Assembly (NCBI RefSeq): GCF_001659605.2 | Contig: NC_035170.2 | Span: 29,182,020-29,246,019, forward strand | Length of the DNA: 64,000 nt | Origin: Manihot esculenta | Taxonomy: Eukaryota > Streptophyta > Magnoliopsida > Malpighiales > Euphorbiaceae | Direction: 5' to 3' | Notes under the pieces: generated by a model | What the model was told of the DNA's origin: nothing | The model's input: the letters and a program-made list of their open reading frames with translations, nothing else | Databases searched by the model: none | Shown: positions 10,391 to 20,396 of the stretch, piece by piece | Layout of the letters: every line of letters starts with the position of its first letter | Numbering within the stretch: the first letter of the stretch is position 1 | Translations under genes and position numbers: made by a program

Positions 10391-12599
10391 GGATCTGTAA
10401 TACCCGGCTAGAGTCCGGCATCGGAATTCCTGTAGTCCGGTGGAATCTCGGGTGTCGGAACCCTCTAGGAGGGTATTATATGTGTTTTTAGAGTGTTTTT
10501 AAGAGTTTTGAATGTTTTAGAGTGTTTAAAGATTTGAGTTTTGAAAGAAAAGCAATAAGGGAGAAATGCCAAGGTTCGGCCGCCGAAGGTCACTTTCGGC
10601 CGCCGAACTTGCATGGCATTCGGGTTCGGATGCACATTTGGCCGCCGAAGGTGGTCTGGCCGGCCACCTATAAAAGGCGCCAAGTCGGTGGAAGAAGGGT
10701 ATTTTGCTTCCATCTTCAGCCAGAGGTGTCTCCAAACCATTCCCAAGTTGACTTTCTTGATTTTCATGTTTTTCACCAAATCTTGCAAGAGTTTTAAGAG
10801 TTTTGAAGTTGTTTTGAGGTTTTGAGCAAAAAGAACAAGTTTGGAAGCTTGGAGCTTTGAGAGAGGATCTCTTCATAACTCCACGTTAGGATCACTTATC
10901 CTCAAGATCTTCAAGAGGTAAGGGTAGATCCTAAGCTTCTAGCATGTTTTCTAAAGGTTTTATGGAAGTTTATGGGTAGTATGCATGATTAGGTTTATAA
11001 GAGGTTTGTGAATGATCTTGGTGTAAAAGCATGTTTAAGTGTTGTTTGATACGTTTGTTTGGGGTTTTAGGATAGTTTTAGACCCCTTTGTGCATATATA
11101 TGTGTATATGCTAGTTGGGAGTAGTTGATATGCATGTGAGAGGAGTTTGGGTAAGTTTGCATGAAGCAGAGCAAGTTTCTGCCCAACGGGCAAAAGCCAG
11201 GTTCGGCCGCCGAAGGAATGTTCGGCCGCCGAACCCCTTGTGGAGGCAGTTTCGGCTGCCAAAGCTTGCTTCCAAAAATTTGGACTTTCGTCTCTAGAGG
11301 CAAGGTTCGGCCGCCGAAAGTGCTGCCGAAGGTTGAGTTTCATTTCTGGACGAGACTTTCGGCTGCCAAAGGTGCCCCCGAAGGCTAGTAAGAGGACTTT
11401 CGGCCGCCGAAGGTAGAGGTTCGGCCGCCGAAAGTATATGAGTTTCGTCTCTGGACAGGACTTTCGGCCGCCGAACCTGCCGCCGAAAGTGCCTTGTCCA
11501 GTCTTCTTTTGCATGCTTTATGTGATTATTTTAGGATCTTTTAGAGGGCTTTTGGGGGAGTTTTTAGAGATGTTCTTGAGTTAGTTTGGTCCCTCATTTG
11601 AGTCTATCTATGTAGGAATAGATCAGAGGAACCAGAGTGGTCAGCAGTGAGCACTGCTTCAGAACCTGCAGAGTCAGTTCAGAGTCAACCAGAGGTGAGT
11701 GGAACTAACTTTAATATTTTAATATGAGAAATGAATATTTTTATCATGTTTCACGCATCATGAACATGTTATAGGTTGAGTGCATTAGAGTACACGAATA
11801 TGGCGCATTGCATTTATCCTTGTACTTGGCATGACTCCTTGTACATTGCTGCTATGACGGTATGGACATAGTAAGGATTCAATAGCCCTCATAGGGTGGA
11901 CTTGGAATAGCCCTACGGGGACCAGGCCACGCTACTTCGGTACCCCAGATGATGTGCAGTCGTAAGAGCTCCTTTGTGGGCTGGACACAGATAGAGGGAG
12001 TTTTGATCCGTCCTGCTGAGATGATGTGATTTAATTGTGATGTGATGCATTACATGAGAGCATGTTTTATCACCTGTATTTATTACTATTCTACTCACTG
12101 GGCTATAGTAGCTCACCCCTCTCCCCTAACCCCAGTTTTGCAGGTTCAAAGTTCAGAGGGAAGTCAGCAGGGTACAGGAAGAGTATAGAGTTTTGTAATA
12201 GCTAGTGTGGACATGTAATTGTAAAGAGATAGTGTAATGTACAGTGTATAGACGGTGCTTGATGTATAAGAGTTGTTATCCCTTTTGTTTGTACATGATC
12301 TTTTTATGTATATGTTTTATGTTTTATGTATGAAAAATCAGGCTTAACATAGTATGAGTTGAGCTGCCTTGAGCAAAGATGAGAGCTCTGGCAGATGATT
12401 ACAGTACAGATATAGAGTATACACAGGTTAAGCCATGGAGCAAGAAAAGTTTTAAATTTTATACAGAAAATGTATGATCATGTATGGGATTTCACAGGTA
12501 CACAGAGTTCACAGCAGGCTTATTACGGGTCTCGGCGGCCTTAAGCCGATCTGGATCCTAGTGCCGGTAGTAGTTCGATTTCCGGGCTGTTACAGGATC
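10391..12599 (+). mobile_element. Element H: intact solo LTR
   Basis: An uninterrupted 2199-bp LTR, 10396-12594, from TGTAATACCCGGC to CCGGGCTGTTACA, with GGATC target duplications at 10391-10395 and 12595-12599. TATA CTATAAAAG at 10668-10676. The GC-rich near-palindrome occurs repeatedly at 10575-10605 and 11205-11485. An exon-like block is bounded by TGTAG at 11614 and GTGAGT at 11695. There is no internal coding region. The apparent ORFs on both strands in 10500-11500 are translations of the near-palindrome repeats. Confidence 0.92.
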
Positions 12600-13355
12600 G
12601 TGTATTCTCTCGTTTGGAAGAGGTAAGTGAAGATCCTGAGCTTCTTTTCATAAGTTTTGAAGGTTTTATGGTGTTTGTATGGGTAAAGATGCATGTTTTA
12701 GGTTAAGTGAGTTTTGTGAGGGTTTTGTGTACAAGTATGTGTAAGTGTTGTGTTGATGTGTTTGTTGGGGTTTTTAAGTTAGTTTTGGACCCCTTTGTGC
12801 ATATATTTGAGTATATGCGGATGTGGTGATGTTTGATGCAAGTTTGAGTGAGTTTGGGAGAAGTTGTGCATGTGTTGAGCAAGGTTCTATCTAGCTAGAG
12901 AACCCAGCTTCGGCCGCCGAAGGAAGGTTCGGCCGCCGAAGGTGCTAAGGAGGTGGTTTCGGCTGCCAAACCTTGCCCCCGAAAGCTTGGACTTTCGGCT
13001 CTGGAGGGAAGGTTCGGCCGCCGAAAGTGCCGTCGAAGGTGGGAGACTTTCGTCTCTGGAGTGCCAATGTGCCCCCGAACCTCGCCCCCGATGTAATACC
13101 CGGCTAGAGTCCGGCATCGGAATTCCTGTAGTCCGGTGGAATCTCGGGTGTCGGAACCCTCTAGAAGGGTAATACAGATGTTTTAAAGTGTTTTAAGATG
13201 ATTTTAATGTTTTAAGAGTTAAAAGAGATGAGTTTTGAGTGAAAAGCAACAAGGGAGAAAATAGCAAGTTCGGCCGCCGAAGGTCACTTTCGGCCGCCGA
13301 ACCTTGCATGGTTTAGGGAGCACGTTCGGCTGCCGAAGGTGGTCTGATCAGCCAC

Positions 13356-13364
13356 CTATAAGAG
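13356..13364 (+). promoter_or_regulatory. LTR TATA box (element D)
   Basis: CTATAAGAG follows GATCAGCCAC. The same place in the other LTRs reads CTATAAAAG (H 10668, G 37715; on the minus strand F 48764-48772, A 55161-55169, C 50188-50196). Conservation across copies supports a Pol II promoter about 265-280 bp into the LTR. Confidence 0.6.
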
Positions 13365-14261
13365 AGCCACAGGTCGGTGAGAGGAGATATTTTCTCCTTC
13401 ACCAGCAGCCAAAGGTGAGTCCCAACCCTCTCCAAGTTGACTTTCATGTTTTTGATGTTTTTCATCAAATCTTCCAAGGTTTTAAAGGTTTTGGGATGTT
13501 TTGAAGGTTTTTAGCAAAAAAGTGCAAAGTTTGGAAGCTTGAAGCTTTGGAAGTGGATTTCTTCATAACTCCACGTTAGGATCCTTCAATCTTGAGTTCT
13601 TCAAGAGGTAATTTTTGAAGGTTTTAAGAAGTTTGTATGGGTAGTATGCATGTTTAGGTTATGGGGGGTTTTGGTGATTTTGATATGTTTATGTATGTTT
13701 ATGTGTTATGAGTGAGGTTTGTAGGGGTTTTAGGATAGTTTTGGACCCCTTTGTGCATATAAATATGCATATGCTAGTTGGAAGTAGTTGCTTTGCATGT
13801 GGTGAAAGTTTGGGGGAAAATTGCATGAAGCAGAGTAAGTCTCTGCCCCTCTGGCCAAGCCAGGTTCGGCCGCCGAACCCCTTGTGGAGGCAGTTTCGGC
13901 TGCCAAAGCTTGCTTCCGAAAGATGGGACTTTCGTCTCTGGAGGCAAGGTTCGGCCGCCGAAAGTGTCGCCGAAGGATTGAGTTTCGTCTCTGGATGAGA
14001 CTTTCGGCTGCCAAAGGTGCCCCCGAAGGTTAGAAAGAGGACTTTCGGCCGCCGAAGGTAGAGTATTCGGCCGCCGAAAGTAGGCGAGTTTCGTCTCTGG
14101 ACAGGACTTTCGGCCGCCGAACCTGCCACCGAAAGTGCTCTGTCCAGCCTTCTTATGCATGCTATGTGTGTTTGTTTTAGGGTCTTTTAGAGGGCTTTTG
14201 GGGGAGTTTATAGAAATGTTCTAGAGTTGGTTTGGTCCCTCATATGTGTCTATCTGTGTAG

Positions 14262-14340
14262 GAACATATCAGAGGAACCAGAGTGGTCAGCAGTGAGCAC
14301 TGCTACAGAACCTGCAGAGTCTATACAGAGACAGTCAGAG
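14262..14340 (+). other. Exon-like block in LTR leader bounded by splice signals
   Basis: 79 nt preceded by CTATCTGTGTAG and followed by GTGAGTGGAACT. The equivalent block is present in all eight elements at 68-80 nt, always with the acceptor AG and the donor GTGAG: H 11615-11694, B 22725-22795, G 38608-38675 on plus; E 31037-31105, F 47744-47822, C 49092-49160, A 54206-54277 on minus. Use as a real exon is inferred. Confidence 0.45.
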
Positions 14341-15155
14341 GTGAGTGGAACTAAACTTAACTATTTTAATATGGTAAATTAAACGATTTTAGCATGATTG
14401 CACGCATCATGTTATTTTTAGGATTGTATGCATTAGACTTCACGAAGGTGATGCATTGCATTATTCTATGTTGATGATAAATCCGTGAGAGGAAGGACGT
14501 TTACGTGAACTCTCTGGGGAAGGACGTTTACGTGAACTCTCTGGGGAAGGACGTTTACGTGAACCCATACGGATAAGAGTAACAGACGATGATATACTTG
14601 TGCTATGATGCATTTCCATGAGAGCATTTTTATCACCTGTTTTATAGTTCTGCTCACTGGGCTAGTATAGCTCATCCCTCTCCCTTAACCCCAGTTTTGC
14701 AGGTTCAGAGTTCAAGAGAAGGGTGTCAGCAGGGTACAGAGAAAAAGAAGAGTTATGTAATAGATTAGTTGGACATGTATTGTAAAAGAGATAGTTTATG
14801 ATGTATAGAATTGTGCTTGACTATTATAGAGTGTTGTGACACTTTGTGTACATGATCTTTTTATGCAAATGATTTTATTGTAGATGAATGAAAAACCAGG
14901 CTTAACATAGTATGAGATTGACCCGCCTTGAGTATTGATGAGAACTCTGGCTGGGATTATGGCATAGAGATGATGCATGCACAGGTTAAGCCTTGGAAGA
15001 GGAAAAGTTTTAAATTTTTTACAGAAAATGTATGATCATGTACAGGTTTTCACAGGTACACAGAGGGTATGTCAGGCTTACTACGGGTCTAGGCGGCCTT
15101 AAGCCGATCTGGATCCTAGTGCCGGTAGCAGTTCGGTTTCCGGGCTGTTACAGAG

Positions 15156-15167
15156 TGGTATCAGAGC
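15156..15167 (+). other. Primer binding site, element D
   Basis: TGGTATCAGAGC three bases after the 5' LTR is complementary to the 3' end of plant initiator methionine tRNA, the usual primer for this retrotransposon group. Confidence 0.85.
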
Positions 15168-15390
15168 AGTTAGGTTCACATGGTCGGACCTATATAGATA
15201 GAGATGGGCTCATAGAGTTTTGAGTAGGTCAAGCACAATAGGGAAAACATGTCCACTAGGATAGGATGTCAGTCCTGTCTTGATAATGCTGTGAAATGCC
15301 ATGACTTATGCATGTGCATTGTTTATTATGTGATGTATGCTGACATGTTGCTGATGTGCTATGTTGTATGTTGTGTTTCAGAGAGTAATC

Positions 15391-16785
15391 ATGAGAGGAA
15401 CTCGTCGATCCACCAGATTGACTAGAGTACCATCAGAAAGGGAAGGTGCATCTGCTCGTCCTCCTGCTATGCCAAGAGAAAGGGCACACAGGTCAGGCGG
15501 AGAAGGAACGTCAAGAGACCCTAGAAGGTCTTCTGACGAGAGCAGGATGGGAGTGAACAGAGGAGGAAGACTAGAGGAAGCCAGAGAAGCTATGGAAGTA
15601 GAGCAAGGAAGAGAAGAAGGTATGGGTGTAGAAGGGGCAGAGGAAGGTATGGGGGAGTCCCAGGGAGGGGCACAGGGCTACGGGTATCCGATGGAGGGTA
15701 CTTCGGATTACTCCAGCTATGCCCCATATCCACCATATATGCCCTACATGCCTTATCCTACCTTTTATCCACCCTACCATATGTATCCACCCCCACCTTA
15801 TCAACAAAGTCCAGCACCCCCTGAACCTCAAGAAACAGCACCTCCACCATCACCTGAACCAGTAGTCCCTGTTGTGGAGGCGCAGCCATCCAGTTCTTCA
15901 GGAGGGAGAAAAGTAAAGATGACAGAGTACTTGAAATTGGATGCTCCTAAGTTTAATACGGGAGATGATCCATTTGAGTATCTCAGTGCGGTCAGAATGA
16001 TTACAAGTGAGTTGGGAGCGGATGATTGTAGAGCCATTGAGATGGCAGGGTTTACCCTAAAGTGTATAAAGGCTAGGGAATGGTTCAAGAATTATGTAGA
16101 GCCCAGGATAGACGGTATGTCTTGGGAAGTATTTGCTAATGAGTTTGCCGGCTGGGCGTTTCCAGACAGTTCTAGAGAGATGAAAGTAGTTGAGTTTGAA
16201 CAACTTAGGCAAACTGAGGAGATGACCGTGGATGAGTACACGGATAAATTCCTGGATCTGTTGCGGTATGTGGGTCAGGCATATGATACTGACCAGAAGA
16301 AGGCGAGGAGATATGCCTCAAGGCTTCATCCAAGGTATTTCTCCTTGATTCTTCCAGCTGAGAAGGAGAGTTTTCATTCCATAATGGATGCTGCCAGGAG
16401 AATGGAGGCGAGTGCCATTATCCAAGGAACAGTTAAACAGCCTAAGGCACAGTCTTCAGGTTCTAAGATGGAAACTTCTTCTCAGAGTACAGCAGCCACG
16501 GGCAAGAAGAATTGGGATAGAAGAGGAAAGAGGGGAAAGTTCTGGAGCAGGGTTAAATCAGGTCTGGGAATGGGGAGTAGCTCAAGTTCAGATGCTAGTA
16601 GTGCAGCATGTAAGAGATGTGGAAAAATGCATAGAGGAGTTTGTTTGTTGGGATCTACAGCTTGCTACAAGTGTGGGCAAGAAGGGCATTTTTCACGAGA
16701 ATGTCCTCATGCGACTTTAGTTGCACCATCCCAGCAGATGACATCTGGCAGTGTTGCACAGCCAGCAGCTCCGACAGTACCCTAG
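15391..16785 (+). CDS. gag: Element D gag polyprotein
   Basis: The start is placed at ATG 15391 ([10 protein letters not shown]), shared with elements A (variant), E and F, rather than the upstream in-frame ATG at 15361. That upstream part (TTGTGTTTCAG at 15371-15381) looks like a splice acceptor or leader. The product is about 464 residues: a basic Arg-rich N-terminus, a Tyr/Pro-rich stretch (YPPYMPYMPY), a retrotransposon gag domain ([17 protein letters not shown] ... [22 protein letters not shown]), and two Cys/His clusters near the end, [12 protein letters not shown] and the classical knuckle [14 protein letters not shown]. It forms the RNA-binding particle protein. The frame closes with TAG at 16783-16785 directly before pol in the same frame. 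Confidence 0.9.
   Translation: MRGTRRSTRLTRVPSEREGASARPPAMPRERAHRSGGEGTSRDPRRSSDESRMGVNRGGRLEEAREAMEVEQGREEGMGVEGAEEGMGESQGGAQGYGYPMEGTSDYSSYAPYPPYMPYMPYPTFYPPYHMYPPPPYQQSPAPPEPQETAPPPSPEPVVPVVEAQPSSSSGGRKVKMTEYLKLDAPKFNTGDDPFEYLSAVRMITSELGADDCRAIEMAGFTLKCIKAREWFKNYVEPRIDGMSWEVFANEFAGWAFPDSSREMKVVEFEQLRQTEEMTVDEYTDKFLDLLRYVGQAYDTDQKKARRYASRLHPRYFSLILPAEKESFHSIMDAARRMEASAIIQGTVKQPKAQSSGSKMETSSQSTAATGKKNWDRRGKRGKFWSRVKSGLGMGSSSSSDASSAACKRCGKMHRGVCLLGSTACYKCGQEGHFSRECPHATLVAPSQQMTSGSVAQPAAPTVP
16783..16785 (+). promoter_or_regulatory. gag/pol TAG, possible readthrough stop
   Basis: CCC-TAG-AGT-AGT separates two long in-frame ORFs. A TAG stands at the same place in F (about 45314-45316, minus) and in the diverged element A (about 51517-51519, minus), while E has CAG. 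Readthrough is a hypothesis only. Confidence 0.35.
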
Positions 16786-19700
16786 AGTAGTGGCAGAGGA
16801 AGAGGAAGAGGGTCAGCCTCTTCGTCAGGGATGGGTTCCCGAGGTGCAGGTCCGTCAGCTCCAGCACGGATTTTGACCATGACTCAACAGGAGGCAGACA
16901 CTTCGAACACAGTGGTGTCAGGTAAACTCATCATTGGGTGTTCAGAGGTGTATGCTTTGATGGACCCCGGTGCTTCTCACTCTTTTATTTCTTTGAGAGC
17001 CGCAGAGAGGTTGGGTTTGATAGTCTCTGAGCTAGAGTGTCCTCTTTGGGTTAGTGGACCCAGATGTGACCCATCATTGGCAGAGTCAGTCTGTCAGTTC
17101 AGTCCAGTCTGTATAGAGAGTAGATACCTTCCAGCTGACCTGGTGGTTCTAGAGTTGACAGATTTTGATGTCATTCTAGGGATGGATTGGTTATCTACGT
17201 ATGATGCTACCTTGAATTGCAGAGACAAGGTAGTTAGTTTCAGAGACCAGGATGGGTTTGAGTGCATCTTTAGAGGAGATAGGAGGGGGACACCCAAAGG
17301 GATGATATCAGCCCTTCAGGCTCGTAGGCTGTTGAGGCGAGGATGTCAGGGGTTCCTAGCTCATGTGAGAGAGCTAGACAGTCGGGTTAGAGAACCGTCC
17401 ACAGTACCAGTAGTAAGAGAGTTTCCAGACGTGTTTCCTGAAGATCTTCCAGGACTACCACCTGATAGGGAAATAGAGTTCGAGATTGAGTTGATGCCTG
17501 GTACCAGACCGATCTCTATTTCTCCCTACAGGATGGCACCAGCAGAGCTGAGAGAGCTGAAAGAGCAGTTACAGGAGTTGGTAGACAAGGGTTTCATCCG
17601 TCCGAGTACCTCACCCTGGGGTGCTCCAGTACTGTTTGTAAGGAAGAAGGATGGATCTCTTAGACTTTGTATCGACTACAGGCAGTTGAACAAAGTCACT
17701 ACCAAGAATAAGTACCCCTTACCCAGGATCAATGATCTATTCGACCAGCTGTCAGGAGCAGGTTGTTTTTCTAAGATAGATCTGAGGTCCGGATACCATC
17801 AGTTAAAGATCAGGGAAGAAGATGTACCGAAGACTGCTTTCAGGACTAGATATGGGCACTATGAGTTCCTAGTAATGCCGTTCGGGTTGACTAACGCCCC
17901 TGCAGCATTCATGGATCTCATGAACAGGGTTTTCAGAGAGTACCTGGATCACTTTGTGATTGTCTTCATAGATGATATTTTAGTGTACTCCAAGGATGCA
18001 GAGGAACATGCTCAACACCTGAGAATAGTCCTGCAGACTTTGAGAGAGCATGGTTTATATGCCAAGTTCTCTAAGTGCGAGTTCTGGCTGAGGAGCATTT
18101 CCTTTTTGGGACATGTAGTATCAGATGAAGGTATAGCAGTGGACCCCAAGAAGGTAGAGGCAGTAGCCAACTGGCCTACACCCACTACAGTCACAGAGAT
18201 TAAGAGTTTTCTGGGTTTGGCAGGCTACTATCGGAGGTTTGTACAGGACTTCTCGAAGATAGCTGCTCCTATGACCAGACTGACCAGAAAGAGTCAGAAG
18301 TTCTTATGGTCTGAAGAATGTGATGAGAGTTTTGAGGAGTTGAAAAGAAGATTAACTTCAGCACCGGTATTAGCTCTACCGATCAGTGATGAAGACTTCA
18401 CAGTGTACTGTGATGCATCCCGAGTGGGATTGGGTTGTGTGTTAATGCAGAAAGATAGAGCGATAGCTTATGCTTCTAGACAGCTGAAGAAGCACGAGCT
18501 GAACTACCCGACACACGATCTGGAGATGGCAGCTATTATCTTTGCACTTAAGATGTGGAGGCATTACCTCTATGGGGTAAAATGTGAGATCTTCACGGAT
18601 CATAAGAGCCTACAACACATCTTGAGTCAGAAAGAGTTAAACCTGCGGCAGAGACGGTGGGTGGAATTGCTTAGTGATTATGATTGCAAGATCCAGTATC
18701 ATCCGGGTAAGGCTAATGTTGTAGCTGATGCCTTAAGCCGGAAGTCACTTGGCAGTTTATCCCACATTTCAGTAGAAAGAAGGCCGGTGGTGAAGGAGTT
18801 TTACAGGCTTATGGATGAGGGGTTACAGCTAGAATTGTCTGGTACAGGTGCACTAGTTGCACAAATGAGAGTTACCCCAGTGTTTCTAGAGCAAGTGGCT
18901 CTGAAACAGCACGAGGACCCTGAGTTAGTGAAGATTGCCAGGACTGTTCAGTCGGGCAATAGTACAGAGTTCAGATTTGACAGTGAAGGGATTCTTCGGC
19001 ACGGGAAGAGATTATGTGTACCAGATGACAGTGAATTGAAGGAAGCCATTATGAGGGAAGCTCATAATGCGAGGTACAGCATTCACCCTGGAGCCACCAA
19101 GATGTATCAAGATCTGAGAAGAGTGTATTGGTGGCCAACGATGAAGAGAGAAGTGGCACAGTATGTGTCAGCCTGCGAAATATGTCAAAGGGTGAAGCTA
19201 GAGCACCAGAAGCCGGCTGGAATGCTTAACCCACTGCCGATTCCAGAATGGAAATGGGAGAATATAGCTATGGATTTCGTAGTGGGGTTACCGACGACGT
19301 CTAACAGACTAAACTCCATTTGGGTGATTGTGGATAGACTGACGAAATCTGCTCACTTCATACCAGCCAGGAGTAACTATTCTGTGGACAAGTTAGCGCA
19401 GGTTTATGTGGAGGAGATAGTGAGACTGCATGGAGTTCCAGTGTCGATAGTCTCGGATAGAGGACCACAGTTCACCTCCAGGTTTTGGAGGAGTCTACAA
19501 GCTGAAATGGGCACAAGATTAGATTTCAGCACAGCTTTCCATCCACAGACGGACGGTCAGTCAGAGAGGACCATCCAGACCATAGAGGATATGTTAAGAA
19601 TGTGTGTGTTAGACTTTGGCGGTTCTTGGAGGCAGCATCTACCCCTGGTGGAGTTTGCCTACAATAACAGCCATCATGCTAGCATAGGGATGGCTCCTTA

Positions 19701-20307
19701 TGAAGCTCTGTATGGAAGGAAGTGCAGAACACCAGTTTGTTGGGAAGAGGTAGGAGAGAAGGCTCTTACAGGGCCAGAGATTGTAGAGATGACCAGCAGA
19801 CTAGTGCCTATCATCAGAGAGAGGATCAGAACAGCTGTCAGCAGACAGAAAAGTTATGCAGACGTCCGGAGGAAACAGATAGAATTCCAGGAGGGGGATA
19901 TGGTATTGCTGAAGGTGTCTCCGATGAAGGGAGTGGTTCGCTTTGGAAGGAAGGGTAAGCTAGCTCCACGATACATTGGTCCTTTTGAGATCTTGCAGAA
20001 GATCGGAAATGTATCATATAGACTAGATTTACCTACTTCTATGGAAAGGATCCATCCGGTATTCCATGTTTCTATGCTACGGAGGTTCGTGTCAGATCCG
20101 GGTAAGGTTCTCAGTGAGCCTGATGTAGAGATCCTAGGAGATCTCACCTATGTAGAGCAGCCAGTACGGATCATCGACACTCAGATTAGAAGGTTAAGGA
20201 ACAAGGAGATACCGATGGTAAAAGTTTTGTGGAACCACCACAATCTTGAGGAGTGCACCTGGGAGACACGAGAATCCATGCTTCAGCAATATCCCTATCT
20301 GTTTTAA
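16786..20307 (+). CDS. pol: Element D pol polyprotein (protease, RT, RNase H, integrase, chromodomain-like end)
   Basis: Open in the gag frame immediately after the TAG; first ATG at 16831 (1158 residues from there). Counting from that ATG: aspartic protease DPGASHSF near residue 45; reverse transcriptase about 220-420 with FIDDILVYS near 380; RNase H from about 520 ([10 protein letters not shown]) with the TDHKSLQ and ADALSRKS segments; integrase zinc region with CEICQRVK, core DFVVGLP near 814, SDRGPQFTS near 875, and E in DGQSERTIQ near 910; a GPY/F-like stretch ([10 protein letters not shown]); and a terminal chromodomain-like segment ([14 protein letters not shown]). The chromodomain and long LTRs suggest the Tekay/Del side of chromoviruses (inference). 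Expression would need TAG readthrough or an internal start. Confidence 0.9.
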   Translation, partial: SSGRGRGRGSASSSGMGSRGAGPSAPARILTMTQQEADTSNTVVSGKLIIGCSEVYALMDPGASHSFISLRAAERLGLIVSELECPLWVSGPRCDPSLAESVCQFSPVCIESRYLPADLVVLELTDFDVILGMDWLSTYDATLNCRDKVVSFRDQDGFECIFRGDRRGTPKGMISALQARRLLRRGCQGFLAHVRELDSRVREPSTVPVVREFPDVFPEDLPGLPPDREIEFEIELMPGTRPISISPYRMAPAELRELKEQLQELVDKGFIRPSTSPWGAPVLFVRKKDGSLRLCIDYRQLNKVTTKNKYPLPRINDLFDQLSGAGCFSKIDLRSGYHQLKIREEDVPKTAFRTRYGHYEFLVMPFGLTNAPAAFMDLMNRVFREYLDHFVIVFIDDILVYSKDAEEHAQHLRIVLQTLREHGLYAKFSKCEFWLRSISFLGHVVSDEGIAVDPKKVEAVANWPTPTTVTEIKSFLGLAGYYRRFVQDFSKIAAPMTRLTRKSQKFLWSEECDESFEELKRRLTSAPVLALPISDEDFTVYCDASRVGLGCVLMQKDRAIAYASRQLKKHELNYPTHDLEMAAIIFALKMWRHYLYGVKCEIFTDHKSLQHILSQKELNLRQRRWVELLSDYDCKIQYHPGKANVVADALSRKSLGSLSHISVERRPVVKEFYRLMDEGLQLELSGTGALVAQMRVTPVFLEQVALKQHEDPELVKIARTVQSGNSTEFRFDSEGILRHGKRLCVPDDSELKEAIMREAHNARYSIHPGATKMYQDLRRVYWWPTMKREVAQYVSACEICQRVKLEHQKPAGMLNPLPIPEWKWENIAMDFVVGLPTTSNRLNSIWVIVDRLTKSAHFIPARSNYSVDKLAQVYVEEIVRLHGVPVSIVSDRGPQFTSRFWRSLQAEMGTRLDFSTAFHPQTDGQSERTIQTIEDMLRMCVLDFGGSWRQHLPLVEFAYNNSHHASIGMAPYEALYGRKCRTPVCWEEVGEKALTGPEIVEMTSRLVPIIRERIRTAVSRQKSYADVRRKQIEFQEGDMVLLKVSPMKGVVRFGRKGKLAPRYIGPFEILQKIGNVSYRLDLPTSMERIHPVFHVSMLRRFVSDPGKVLSEPDVEILGDLTYVEQPVRIIDTQIRRLRNKEIPMVKVLWNHHNLEECTWETRESMLQQYPYLF

Positions 20308-20381
20308 GGTTAATTGGCTTTCCCCTTTTCTATGTGCTTATGTGTTTATGTTATGTTAGGAACATTCGGGGATGAATGTTC

Positions 20382-20396
20382 TTAAGGGGGGGAGAA
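20382..20396 (+). other. Polypurine tract, element D
   Basis: TTAAGGGGGGGAGAA abuts the 3' LTR (TGTAATACC at 20397). This is the expected plus-strand primer position. The same tract in complement adjoins the 3' LTRs of E (24634-24648), F (41703-41717) and, altered, A (34671-34685). Confidence 0.85.

Larger units (their letters stand above)
13092..15152 (+). repeat. Element D 5' LTR
   Basis: 2061 bp, TG...CA ends. U3 is the first 260 bp or so, followed by a TATA-like CTATAAGAG at 13356-13364. A donor-like AAAGGTGAGT lies at 13411-13420, a second donor-like site is damaged by the 26-bp deletion at about 13610, and an exon-like block spans 14262-14340. Three 27-bp tandem units (GGAAGGACGTTTACGTGAAC core) occupy about 14490-14566. 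Confidence 0.92.

Noticed and set aside
10575..11485. CRISPR-like array of short repeats
   Set aside because: Repeats are near-palindromes at irregular spacing within plant LTRs, with no cas genes and a eukaryotic context.
10522..11514. Many overlapping ORFs on both strands in the LTRs (SAAES, FGRR, RRPK-rich; similar ones near 13700, 21050, 23550, 31200, 38200, 40650, 48000, 54400)
   Set aside because: They are six-frame translations of the TTCGGCCGCCGAA repeats, recur in every LTR in several frames, and have no domain or consistent start.
15361..15390. Upstream gag start (MLYVVFQRVI...) in D, and equivalents in E and F
   Set aside because: Not conserved between elements and overlaps an acceptor-like TTTCAG; the shared MRGTRRS start is better.
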